In this document: positions 45,199-52,792 of the stretch, piece by piece
Layout of the letters: every line of letters starts with the position of its first letter
Numbering within the stretch: the stretch's first letter is position 1
DNA from: DASTFY01 sp963829955
GTDB lineage: Bacteria > Actinomycetota > Acidimicrobiia > Acidimicrobiales > Ilumatobacteraceae
Direction: 5' to 3'
DNA: 64,000 nt
Assembly (NCBI GenBank): GCA_963829955.1
Contig: CAWHKS010000019.1
Span: 124,001 to 188,000 of the forward strand
Notes under the pieces: model-generated
Database searches by the model: none
Seen by the model: only the letters and a program-made list of their open reading frames with translations
What the model was told of the DNA's origin: nothing
Program-made: the position numbers and the translations under genes

Positions 45199-46152
45199 GT
45201 GACCTCGCCCACCGCCTTCACCGCCGCGCAGCAAGCGCTCGTGGCCCTGCTCGGGCGGCCCGAGCAGCCTCCGACGTTCGCGGCCGGCCTGGGCGAGCAG
45301 TTGCAGGCGGAGCTGGAGGAGGTGCTGGCGCCGGTGGCGTCCGGCTACACCCCGGCCGATCCTCTGTGGGTCAGCAAGCACGCCCTGGCCATGGTCCACG
45401 GCTGCGAGGCCCACTACGTCGACGCCGAGCGGCGACCCTTCACGTGGACCGTCGCCGCGGCCCGGGGCACGGTCGCCCACAAGGCCATCGAGTTGAGCGT
45501 CCACTGGCGTGGCGAGGCGCCGCCGATGGATCTCGTCGACGAGGCCATCGCCCGCCTCATTCAGGCCGACGGCGCCGGGCTCCAGCGGTTCCTGGAGCGG
45601 CTCGGCGAGGGGGACCGCTCCGAACTCCGGGGCGCCACGGTCGATCTGGTCAGCCGCTTCCAGGAGTGCTTCCCTCCGTTGAGGGCGGCGTGGATCCCGG
45701 TGACGGAGAGCCGGGCGCGGGTGGAGCTCCTCGGTGGGGCGGTCATCCTCTCCGGCAAGACCGATCTCAGCCTCGGCCGGCCGCTCGGCTCGGTCGCCAA
45801 CAAGGTCATCATCGACCTCAAGTCCGGCCGCCCCAGCACGACGCACCGCGAGGACCTGCGCTTCTACGCCCTGCTGGAGACCATCAAGCTGGGGGTGCCG
45901 CCCCGCCAGCTGGCCTCGTACTACCTGGAGTCGGCCCGGGCCCATCCGGAGGACGTGACGGTGGCGCTGTTGCAGTCGGCGCTGCGCCGCACCGTCGACG
46001 GCATCACCAAGATCATCGAACTGGCCGCGGAGGCCCGTGCCCCGTCGGTGCTGCCCGGCCCGGCGTGCCGCTGGTGCCCGATCAGCGACGACTGCCCTGA
46101 CGGCCGGGCCGAGCTCCAACGCCAGGACGACGACGGAGACGGGTCGTGGTGA
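45199..46152 (+). CDS. RecB-like PD-(D/E)XK nuclease-family protein
   Basis: This 317-residue protein contains a PD-(D/E)XK domain. It has TVAHKAIELSVHW in the first helix, VELLGGAVILSGKTDLSLGR (D) and KVIIDLKSGRPSTTHREDLRFYALL (D-x-K, Q/Y helix). Cysteines at the C-terminus (CRWCPISDDC) with the far cysteine upstream (HGCEAHY) suit an Fe-S cluster as in AddB/Cas4-like nucleases. It stands alone without helicase partners. GTG 45199 is chosen; the longer upstream frame has no homology. The target could be DNA ends in repair. Confidence 0.72.
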   Translation: MTSPTAFTAAQQALVALLGRPEQPPTFAAGLGEQLQAELEEVLAPVASGYTPADPLWVSKHALAMVHGCEAHYVDAERRPFTWTVAAARGTVAHKAIELSVHWRGEAPPMDLVDEAIARLIQADGAGLQRFLERLGEGDRSELRGATVDLVSRFQECFPPLRAAWIPVTESRARVELLGGAVILSGKTDLSLGRPLGSVANKVIIDLKSGRPSTTHREDLRFYALLETIKLGVPPRQLASYYLESARAHPEDVTVALLQSALRRTVDGITKIIELAAEARAPSVLPGPACRWCPISDDCPDGRAELQRQDDDGDGSW

Positions 46153-46170
46153 GGCGCGCAGCCGGCCCGC

Positions 46171-46821
46171 TCAGGCGCGTGCCGGCGTGGGGCTCATCAG
46201 CGCGACCGCGGCGCCGAGCCCCGCCTCCCGGCGCACCGTGGCGATGTGCCGGTCGCGCTGCACAGCCGGCTTCACCGGCCCGACCAGGTCCCCGAGGTGG
46301 TTCGCCGCCGCGTCCAGGTCGCTCACGGTGAGCGCCAGGCCGTAGAAGCGCGCTGGCTCGCCGCCGCCCCGCTCCGGCGACCCGCCGGCCACCACCTCGA
46401 GGACCACCTCGCCCAACCGGAAGAAGGCTTGGCGCACCGCCGACCCGCCCGTTTGGCCGTCGCGGATGCGCAGCAATGCGACGCCCAGCTGTTCCACCAC
46501 GGCCGTCACGGTGCGATCGAGGTCCGGCGTGAGGACGACGACGTGATCGATCCCGGTCACGCCGAGCGGACCGTCCCCATCCGGCGGAGCCGCGACGGAC
46601 GGCGCCGGGCCGACGTCGGTCGGGAGTCCGTCGACGTCGGCGACGGCCGCGCCTGATCCCAGTTCGAGCGCCCACGACCTCAATCCCGGCCGCCCGAGCG
46701 CGGGGTCGACCCGCAGGTGCACCGACCCCAGCCAGCCCAGCCCGTCGGCGTCGAGCGGAACCCCGGCTGCCCGCCAGGCCTGCGGATCCGCGGAGACCCG
46801 CAGCTCGACCAGGCGCGTCAC
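46171..46821 (-). CDS. VOC-superfamily protein (glyoxalase-like)
   Basis: This 216-residue protein begins with a non-conserved region of about 95 residues. Then GVTGIDHVVVLTPDLDRTVTAVVEQLGVALLR opens the first VOC module, with AFFRLGEVVLEVVAGG following. YGLALTVSDLDAAANHLGDLVG opens the second. It is probably a double module protein with a metal or hydrophobic pocket; substrate unknown. The GTG start (46821) overlaps the prolyl oligopeptidase stop by four bases, so it is coupled with that gene. Confidence 0.72.
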   Translation of the reverse strand: MTRLVELRVSADPQAWRAAGVPLDADGLGWLGSVHLRVDPALGRPGLRSWALELGSGAAVADVDGLPTDVGPAPSVAAPPDGDGPLGVTGIDHVVVLTPDLDRTVTAVVEQLGVALLRIRDGQTGGSAVRQAFFRLGEVVLEVVAGGSPERGGGEPARFYGLALTVSDLDAAANHLGDLVGPVKPAVQRDRHIATVRREAGLGAAVALMSPTPARA

Positions 46822-48893
46822 ACGCCGGCGTCCACGCCGAGCTGCCAGGTGAAGAAGGCGAGCACGTCCGCCAGCTCGTCGGCCTGCTTGTGGAGCGGCT
46901 TGCCCTGACCGTGGCCGGCGCGGCTCTCCTGGTGCAGGAGGATCGGTCGCTCGTGTGGACACGACGTCGCCGTCTGCAGCAAGGCCGCCATCTTGCGGGC
47001 GTGCAGCGGGTCGACCCGGCTGTCGCCTTCGGCGGTCGTCAGGAGGACCGCGGGGTAGCAGACGCCTTCACCGACGTGGTGGTACGGCGAGTACCCGAGC
47101 AGCCAGTCGAGCTCCTCGGCGACATCGGGGTCGCCGTACTCGTCCGTCCAGAGCCGGGCGATGAGGAACTGCGGGTAGCGCACCATGTCGAGCAGCGGGA
47201 CGGCGCAATGGACGGCCCGGCAGAGGTCCGGTCGCTGGGTGAGCGCGGCGCCCACCAGCAAGCCGCCGTTCGAGCCGCCACGGATGGCCAGCCGGTCACG
47301 CGCCGTCCGGCGGGTGGCCACCAAGTGGTCGGCCGCGGCGTGGAAGTCGTCGAACACGTTCTGCTTGTGCTCCCGCCGCCCCGCCTGGTGCCACTCCTCG
47401 CCCTCCTCGTAGCCGCCCCGCAACCCGGCCACGGCGAACAGGCCGCCGGCTTCGGCCCATGCGGCGATCGTCGGCGACCAGGCCGGCGTCTCGGCGATGG
47501 CGAACCCGCCGTAGCCGGTGAGGATGCACGGCGTGTCGTCGTCGGGAGGCGCGTCGTCGCGGTGCACGGTGAACAGACCGACCTCGGTGCCGTCCGGCGA
47601 CGGGTAGGTCTCGTGCCTCACTGCGAACGCGGTCTCGAACACCGACTCACCGCCGGCACGACCGTGCGGCGCGAGGGTGGTCCCGCCATCCCACCGGAAC
47701 AGGCTGGCAGGGCGGGTGAAGCCCTCGATCTGCAGGAACGCCAGCGGTTCGTCCCGCGTGCCGTCGATGCCCACGACCGAGCACAGCTCAGGGAGCGCGA
47801 CGTCCCCGGTCTCGCGACCGCCGCGGTCGTGATGCGTCACCCGGGCCACGGCGCGCTCTGTCCGCACGACGAGCATGCCATCGGCCACCGGCTCGGCGTG
47901 CTGCACGACGCCAACGCCCTCGGGCACCACGGTCGTCCAGCCGGCCGGCTCGACAGCCTCGGCGAGCGGGATGGCCACGACCCGCCCGCGCGCGGCGTCG
48001 AGCGTCGTGACGGCGAGCAGGCGCTCACCGTCGAACCGGGCCTGCGTCATCGCATCGACGCCGCCGATGAGGGTGCGCCATTCGCCGGTACCGGTGTCCT
48101 GGAGGTGCAGGTCGGTCCGTGACCAGCCCACCAGCGCCGTCACGAGCACGTGGCCGCCGTCAGGGGACACGGCGACGTCGGCCCACGTCTCGGGTGTCGG
48201 CAGGTCGTCCCAGACCACCTCGTCCTCGGCACACGGCCGGCCCAGGAGGTGGCGGAAGATCTTGCGGTTGTACTGGTCCCCGTCCGGATAGCGGGCGTAG
48301 AGGAAGGTGTCCTCGCCCGGCAGCCAAGCAACGCTGGCGGCGCGGGTGTCCGGGATCTCGTCCTGGTGGTGCTGGCCGGTGGCGACGTCGATCACCCGCA
48401 GGACGCTGCGCTCGTCGCCGCCCTCGGACACGCCGTACGCGACCAGGGCGCCGCTGGGCGAGGGGTGGTACCAGTCGATCGCCGCCGTCGCGTCGGCCAC
48501 GAGCCGGGCGGGATCGACGAGCAGGCGCGCGGGACCTTCCGCATCGCCGGCGGCACGCGCGACGAGCACGAACTGTTTCTGGCCGCCACCCCGCTCGAGC
48601 GCGAACACGGAGCGGCCGGCCAGGCGCACGCCGGTCGAGACCGGGAGCTCCAGCAGGGTGACCAGCCGGTCCAACCAGGCCCGGCGGTCGGGCAGGGCGT
48701 CGAGCGCCAGCCGAGTCCGCTCGTTCTGCTCCTGGACCCAGGCGGCGACGTCAGGAGCGTCGCCATCCTCCAACCAACGGTAGGGATCGGGGACCTTCCG
48801 GCCGTGGAGCACGTCCACCACGTCGTCCCGCCGGGATGGGGGGGCCGGCGTCAGCACCGCACCCAGATCAGCGTCGCGGGACACCGCGGTCAA
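46818..48893 (-). CDS. Prolyl oligopeptidase-family serine peptidase (S9)
   Basis: This 691-residue cytosolic enzyme has a beta-propeller (residues 60-410) and an alpha/beta hydrolase domain. The catalytic serine is in RLAIRGGSNGGLLVGA, the Asp in TAEGDSRVDPLHARKM and the His in ESRAGHGQGKP. It cleaves short peptides after proline. The family start DPYRWLED is intact near residue 35. The likely initiation codon is TTG 48893, overlapping the stop of the bL37 gene (TTGA); an internal GTG nine bases later is also possible. It is thus translationally coupled to a ribosomal protein. Confidence 0.88.
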   Translation of the reverse strand: MTAVSRDADLGAVLTPAPPSRRDDVVDVLHGRKVPDPYRWLEDGDAPDVAAWVQEQNERTRLALDALPDRRAWLDRLVTLLELPVSTGVRLAGRSVFALERGGGQKQFVLVARAAGDAEGPARLLVDPARLVADATAAIDWYHPSPSGALVAYGVSEGGDERSVLRVIDVATGQHHQDEIPDTRAASVAWLPGEDTFLYARYPDGDQYNRKIFRHLLGRPCAEDEVVWDDLPTPETWADVAVSPDGGHVLVTALVGWSRTDLHLQDTGTGEWRTLIGGVDAMTQARFDGERLLAVTTLDAARGRVVAIPLAEAVEPAGWTTVVPEGVGVVQHAEPVADGMLVVRTERAVARVTHHDRGGRETGDVALPELCSVVGIDGTRDEPLAFLQIEGFTRPASLFRWDGGTTLAPHGRAGGESVFETAFAVRHETYPSPDGTEVGLFTVHRDDAPPDDDTPCILTGYGGFAIAETPAWSPTIAAWAEAGGLFAVAGLRGGYEEGEEWHQAGRREHKQNVFDDFHAAADHLVATRRTARDRLAIRGGSNGGLLVGAALTQRPDLCRAVHCAVPLLDMVRYPQFLIARLWTDEYGDPDVAEELDWLLGYSPYHHVGEGVCYPAVLLTTAEGDSRVDPLHARKMAALLQTATSCPHERPILLHQESRAGHGQGKPLHKQADELADVLAFFTWQLGVDAGV

Positions 48894-48973
48894 CGCCCCA
48901 TGTTCGGGCGCTTGCCGTGGTTGGCCTTGGAGCGACGCAGGCGCGCCTTCTTCTTCTTGGTCTTCTTGGACAT
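48890..48973 (-). CDS. Small ribosomal protein bL37 (actinobacterial 27-residue peptide)
   Basis: The 27-residue product begins MSKKTKKKKARLRRSKA and ends NHGKRPNMGR. The lysine/arginine-rich body with C-terminal NHGKRPN matches the tiny ribosomal protein bL37 seen in mycobacterial 50S structures. Its size of 24-27 residues means automated pipelines often miss it. The ATG at 48973 has no competing ORF. The stop overlaps the TTG start of the prolyl oligopeptidase by four bases, an odd partner for a ribosomal protein. It supports placement of the genome in Actinomycetota. Confidence 0.75.
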   Translation of the reverse strand: MSKKTKKKKARLRRSKANHGKRPNMGR

Positions 48974-49051
48974 AAGGGACCAGCCTACGGGTTCGCCCCC
49001 ATCCTCACCCAGGTCGGACGCCGGGCGACCGAGTGACCTCCCGCGGCCCGC

Positions 49052-49081
49052 TTGACGCAGGCGAACACTTGTTCGTACACT
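49052..49081 (+). promoter_or_regulatory. Sigma-70-type promoter with a LexA (SOS) box
   Basis: A -35 hexamer TTGACG (49052-49057), an 18-base spacer and -10 TACACT (49076-49081) carry the palindrome CGAAC-ACTT-GTTCG (49062-49075) within the spacer. This matches the Gram-positive/actinobacterial LexA operator CGAAC-N4-GTTCG. Transcription would start within a few bases of the ATG at 49090, so the mRNA is likely leaderless and repressed by LexA. Confidence 0.68.
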
Positions 49082-49089
49082 TCCCGGCC

Positions 49090-49305
49090 ATGGCGGATCG
49101 GTTGACAACACACGAGGTGGAGGGGTTGGCCCGGTCGATGGCCATGGCTCCGCTCTCCGGCGAGAGCGTGGGACGGCTGATGAAGAGCCACGCGGCGCTG
49201 TCGCAGGACTGGAAGGACGTCGAAGAGCTGCTCGTCCGCCTCGCGCCGGCATGGGCGGAAGTGCGGTCGATCCTGAACGAGCTCAACCGCATCCTCGGGC
49301 CGTGA
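49090..49305 (+). CDS. Small unknown protein, probably SOS-induced
   Basis: This 71-residue protein begins MADRLTTHEVEGLARSMAMA, continues with SGESVGRLMKSHAALSQ and ends VRSILNELNRILGP. It appears all-helical, without signal or membrane segments, and I do not recognise the family. It lies directly behind a promoter with a perfect CGAAC-N4-GTTCG box and has no ribosome site, consistent with leaderless translation. Convergent with the PHP-domain gene. A role in the response to DNA damage is inferred from the operator only. Confidence 0.6.
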   Translation: MADRLTTHEVEGLARSMAMAPLSGESVGRLMKSHAALSQDWKDVEELLVRLAPAWAEVRSILNELNRILGP

Positions 49306-49322
49306 CGCGCACCGGAACTCGG

Positions 49323-50336
49323 TCAGGCCGCCTCGGCGGTCTCTGTCCAGGCCAGCAGCTCGTCGATCGGCCAGGTGTTGATCACCCGCTCGACGGGCAC
49401 CTCGCTGGCCGCCGCCTTCTCGCAGCCGTGCGGCTGCCACTCGAGCTGGCCCGTGGCGTGGGCATCGGAGTCGATCGAGACGTAGCAGCCGTACGACAGC
49501 GCCAGGTCGAGCAGCTCCTTGGGCGGGTCGAGCCGTTCCGGCCGGCTGTTGATCTCGACCGCGGTGCCGTACTGCGCGCACGCCGCGAACACGTAGTCCG
49601 CGTCGAACACCGACTCGGGCCGCTTGCCGATGAGGCGCCCGGTGCAGTGACCGAGGATGTCCACGTGGGGAGACGCAGCGGCGAGGACCATGCGCTGCGT
49701 CATCAACGGCCGCTCCATGCGCAACTTGGAGTGGACGCTGGCCACGACGAGGTCCAACCGGGCCAGCAGGTCGTCGTCCAGGTCGAGCTGACCGTCCTCG
49801 AGGATGTCCACCTCCATCCCGGTCAGGATGCGGAACGGCGCCAGCTGCTCGTTGAGGGCGGCGAGGTCCTCGAACTGGGCGAGCAACCGCTCACGGTTGA
49901 GCCCGTGGGCGATCGTCAGGCGGGGCGAGTGGTCCGTAAGGACCATGTACTCGTGCCCCAGGGAGATGGCCGTCGTCGCCATCTCCTCGATGGTCGCTCC
50001 GCCGTCGCTCCAGGTCGAGTGGAGGTGGCAGTCACCCCGCAGGGCGTCGCGGTACACCTGCGCCTCGGGCGAGACCTCGAGCGCCGTCTCGGCCTCCAGC
50101 TTCGTGAGGTAGGCCGGGACCCGCCCTTCGAGGGCTTCGGCGATGACCCTCCCTGTCGAGTCGCCGATGCCGGGCAGGTCGGTCAGCGTCCCGTCCGCGG
50201 CGCGCTCGGCCAGCTCGTCCGGGTCGGTGCTGCGGACGACGTCCAGCGCCCGCACCCAGGCCTTCGTCTTGAAACCGGTGACGTGGGCCCGGTCCAGGCA
50301 GTGGACGATCCGTTGCAGGGCTTCGGCGGGGGTCAC
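49323..50336 (-). CDS. PHP-domain protein (PolX-type exonuclease domain, no polymerase)
   Basis: This 337-residue protein has an N-terminal helix-hairpin-helix (LTDLPGIGDSTGRVIAEALEG, residues 50-70) followed by a PHP domain. Metal-binding motifs are DCHLHSTWSDG, LTDHSPRLTIAHG, ILTGMEVDIL, VVASVHSKLR, ILGHCTGRLIG, AVEINSRPERLDPP and SIDSDAHATGQL. These are the typical residues of the C-terminal PHP domain of bacterial PolX. No polymerase palm is present. It is likely a phosphoesterase or 3'-5' exonuclease for DNA repair, and the hairpin element supports DNA binding. Confidence 0.82.
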   Translation of the reverse strand: MTPAEALQRIVHCLDRAHVTGFKTKAWVRALDVVRSTDPDELAERAADGTLTDLPGIGDSTGRVIAEALEGRVPAYLTKLEAETALEVSPEAQVYRDALRGDCHLHSTWSDGGATIEEMATTAISLGHEYMVLTDHSPRLTIAHGLNRERLLAQFEDLAALNEQLAPFRILTGMEVDILEDGQLDLDDDLLARLDLVVASVHSKLRMERPLMTQRMVLAAASPHVDILGHCTGRLIGKRPESVFDADYVFAACAQYGTAVEINSRPERLDPPKELLDLALSYGCYVSIDSDAHATGQLEWQPHGCEKAAASEVPVERVINTWPIDELLAWTETAEAA

Positions 50337-50465
50337 CCGGCCAGGCTACGACGAGGGCGGAGGCCGGAGCCTTCTCGCGGCGAGCGGTCTCGCCCTGCGA
50401 GGCAGAACACCGCGAGAACCGACCGGGTCGTCCGTTGGCCCGGGCGCGCCCTACGGTCGCCGGTC

Positions 50466-50948
50466 GTGATCAGGCCCGCCACCCCATCGGACGTCCCGGC
50501 GGTGCTCGGGCTGGTCCGCGAGCTGGCCGAGTACGAGCGGGAGCCAGACGCCGCCGAGGCCACCGAGGACCAGCTCCACCAGGTCCTGTTCGGGCCCCAC
50601 CCGTCGGTCTTCTGCGACGTCGCCGAGGTCGACGGCGCTGTGATCGGCATGGCGATCTGGTTCCTCAACTTCTCGACCTGGCTCGGCCGGAACGGCATCT
50701 ACCTCGAGGACCTCTACGTCACGCCCAGCCACCGGGGCGCTGGCCACGGCAAGGCGCTGCTCGCCCATCTCGCCCAGCGGTGCGTCGACGCCGGCTACGG
50801 ACGAATGGAGTGGTCCGTGCTCGACTGGAACACCCCCGCCATCGACTTCTACGTCGGCCTCGGCGCCACCGGCATGCACGAGTGGACCACCCACCGGATC
50901 ACCGGCGAAGCGCTGGTCAGCCTGGCCCGGCAGGCAACCGGGCCGTGA
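50466..50948 (+). CDS. GNAT-family N-acetyltransferase
   Basis: This 160-residue protein shows the GNAT fold. IRPATPSDVPAVLGLVRELAEYER is the first strand and helix. LEDLYVTPSHRGAGHGKALLAHLAQR contains the acetyl-CoA pyrophosphate loop RGAGHG. WSVLDWNTPAIDFYVGLGA is the end motif. It resembles the diamine acetyltransferase (SAT1-like) group by its ELAEYER and DWNxPAIxFY patterns, and could act on polyamines or thialysine. GTG 50466 is chosen by homology. It is upstream of ychF by 22 bases on the same strand. Confidence 0.82.
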   Translation: MIRPATPSDVPAVLGLVRELAEYEREPDAAEATEDQLHQVLFGPHPSVFCDVAEVDGAVIGMAIWFLNFSTWLGRNGIYLEDLYVTPSHRGAGHGKALLAHLAQRCVDAGYGRMEWSVLDWNTPAIDFYVGLGATGMHEWTTHRITGEALVSLARQATGP

Positions 50949-50970
50949 ACCCCTAGCCTCAACGCTCCGC

Positions 50971-52047
50971 ATGGAACGCTTCGGCCTCGTCGGCCTCCCC
51001 AACGCAGGAAAGTCCTCCCTGTTCAACGCCCTCACCGGGGGCGACGCACCGGTAGCCGCCCATCCGTACTCGACGACCGAGACGAACATCGGCGTGGCGT
51101 CGGTCCCCGACGCGAGGATCGACGCGCTGGCCGAGATGAGCCGGTCGAAGAAGGTGATCCACGCCAGCGCGGAGATCGTGGACATCGCCGGACTCCAGAA
51201 GGGCTCGTCGCACGGCGAGGGGCTCGGCAACCGGTTCCTCGGCGGGCTCCGCGAGGTGGACGCCATCTGCTACGTGCTGCGGGCCTTCCGGGACGACAAC
51301 GTCCCGGGCGAGGCCGACCCGCTCGACGACCTGACGACGCTGGAGCTCGAGCTCGTGCTGGCCGACGCCGCCAGCGCGGAAACCCAGCTCGAGAAGCGCC
51401 GCAAGGCGGCCAAGACCGACAAGACGTTGGGTGCCGAGCTGGACGCGCTGCAGCGGGCGGTCGGGCATCTGCAGGGCGCCACGCCGCTCTACCGCGCCGG
51501 ACTGACCGCCGAGGACCGGGCACTGCTGCAGCCGTACTTCCTGCTGACGGCCAAGCCGGTCATCGCCGTGGTCAACCTGGGCGAGGACGGTCTCGACGAC
51601 GCCGACGCCATCGTGGAGCGGGTCTCCGGCCAGCTCGGCGGCGTGGCCGAGGTGCTCGGGCTGTGCGTCCAGCTCGAGGCGGAGGCCAGCCGCCTCGATC
51701 CTGCCGAGCGGACGGAGCTCCTCGAGGGGCTCGGCCTGGGCGAGGGCGCGCTGCCCCGGCTCGTACGCTCGGCGTACCACCTGCTCGGGCTGCGAACGTT
51801 CCTCACGACCGGGGACAAGGAGAGCCGGGCCTGGACCTTCCGGGCCGGCGCCAAGGCTCCGGAGTGCGCAGGCGTCATCCACTCGGACCTGCAGCGCGGC
51901 TTCATCCGGGCGGAGGTCATCCGCTGGGACGAGCTGCTCCAGATCGGCTCGTGGAGCAAGGCGAAGGAGCTGGGCAAGCTCCGGGTCGAGGGCAAGGACT
52001 ACGAGGTCGTCGACGGCGACACCCTGGAGATCCGCTTCAACGTGTAG
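50971..52047 (+). CDS. ychF: YchF/OLA1-family P-loop ATPase
   Basis: This 358-residue protein is a ribosome-associated ATPase/GTPase. G1 is LVGLPNAGKSSLFNALT, G3 VDIAGLQKGSSHGEGLGNRFL (both glycines and the family-typical HGEGLGN), and G4 VVNLGE, which has NxxE in place of NKxD and favours ATP. The C-terminus has a TGS domain with CAGVIHSDLQRGFIRAEVI. This near-universal protein acts in translation and oxidative stress control. The ATG follows a GNAT gene and may share its transcript. Confidence 0.93.
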   Translation: MERFGLVGLPNAGKSSLFNALTGGDAPVAAHPYSTTETNIGVASVPDARIDALAEMSRSKKVIHASAEIVDIAGLQKGSSHGEGLGNRFLGGLREVDAICYVLRAFRDDNVPGEADPLDDLTTLELELVLADAASAETQLEKRRKAAKTDKTLGAELDALQRAVGHLQGATPLYRAGLTAEDRALLQPYFLLTAKPVIAVVNLGEDGLDDADAIVERVSGQLGGVAEVLGLCVQLEAEASRLDPAERTELLEGLGLGEGALPRLVRSAYHLLGLRTFLTTGDKESRAWTFRAGAKAPECAGVIHSDLQRGFIRAEVIRWDELLQIGSWSKAKELGKLRVEGKDYEVVDGDTLEIRFNV

Positions 52048-52089
52048 CAGGCGCTTCGTCGGCCAGGACAGTCACATCGCTGCTCCCGC

Positions 52090-52105
52090 GATATCCTACG
52101 ATATC
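52090..52105 (+). promoter_or_regulatory. Dyad operator of the VapBC module
   Basis: Two copies of the self-complementary hexamer GATATC (52090-52095 and 52100-52105) are separated by CTAC. The whole reads the same on both strands except in the spacer. It lies 13 bases before the GTG of the antitoxin gene, where a ribbon-helix-helix antitoxin would bind to repress its own operon. Confidence 0.55.
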
Positions 52106-52118
52106 GATTGGAGCAACC

Positions 52119-52340
52119 GTGACTGACATTCTGATTCGAGACGTCCCCGAGGACGTCATCGCCGCCATCGACGCCAAAGCCCAACGGGTCGGCCTTTCGC
52201 GAACCGAGTACCTCCGACGGGCACTAGCTCGTGAGCGTGACGCCCAATCGACGGAAGTCTCCGTGGCCGATCTGGCCGGCTTCGCCGACACCTTCGCCGA
52301 CCTCGACGACCCCGACGTCATGAGCCGCGCCTGGCGATGA
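52119..52340 (+). CDS. VapB-type ribbon-helix-helix antitoxin
   Basis: This 73-residue protein begins DILIRDVPEDVIAAIDAKAQ, a ribbon-helix-helix motif, and continues with GLSRTEYLRRALAR. The C-terminal half (VADLAGFADTFADLDDPDVM, acidic/hydrophobic) would wrap the toxin. The start is GTG 52119. Its end overlaps the toxin start by four bases (ATGA). It binds the GATATC dyad upstream and neutralises the PIN nuclease downstream. Confidence 0.82.
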   Translation: MTDILIRDVPEDVIAAIDAKAQRVGLSRTEYLRRALARERDAQSTEVSVADLAGFADTFADLDDPDVMSRAWR

Positions 52341-52744
52341 CCGGCTGGCTCATCGACAAGTCCGCACTCGTCCGACTCGGCACGAGCCCAGACGCGCAGG
52401 AGTGGGCCGACCGCATCCAACGGGGACTCGTTCGGATCAGCACGCTCACCCGCCTCGAGGTCGGCTACTCGGCCCGCACCGCTGACGACCTTCGCCGTTC
52501 ACTGGCGGTGCCTCCGCTGAGCTCAATGCCCGTGGAGCACCTCACGCCCGCGATCGAAGACCGCGCCATCGAAGTCCAAGCTGCGCTCGCCTATCGGGGT
52601 CAGCACCGTGCGCCCTCGATTCCGGACCTCCTCATCGCTGCCGCGGCCGAACTGGTCCAGCTGACCGTGCTCCACGTCGACAAGGATTACGACCTCATCG
52701 CCGGCATCACCGGCCAACCTGTCGAACGACTTAGTCGACCCTGA
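52337..52744 (+). CDS. VapC-type PIN-domain toxin
   Basis: This 135-residue nuclease has the PIN acidic set: D7 (WLIDKSALVRL), E41 (RISTLTRLEVGYSAR), D96 (SIPDLLIAAAAEL) and D115 (VLHVDKDYDLI). The family cleaves tRNA or rRNA when the antitoxin is lost. The ATG overlaps the antitoxin stop. The codon pattern and GC content are lower than nearby genes by eye, suggesting a mobile origin. The PIN remnant at 23.6 kb is from another subtype. Confidence 0.84.
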   Translation: MTGWLIDKSALVRLGTSPDAQEWADRIQRGLVRISTLTRLEVGYSARTADDLRRSLAVPPLSSMPVEHLTPAIEDRAIEVQAALAYRGQHRAPSIPDLLIAAAAELVQLTVLHVDKDYDLIAGITGQPVERLSRP

Positions 52745-52792
52745 CCGCCTGAAGGCGCTGCCATCTGAGACACGGCATCGCATTGAAGCTTG

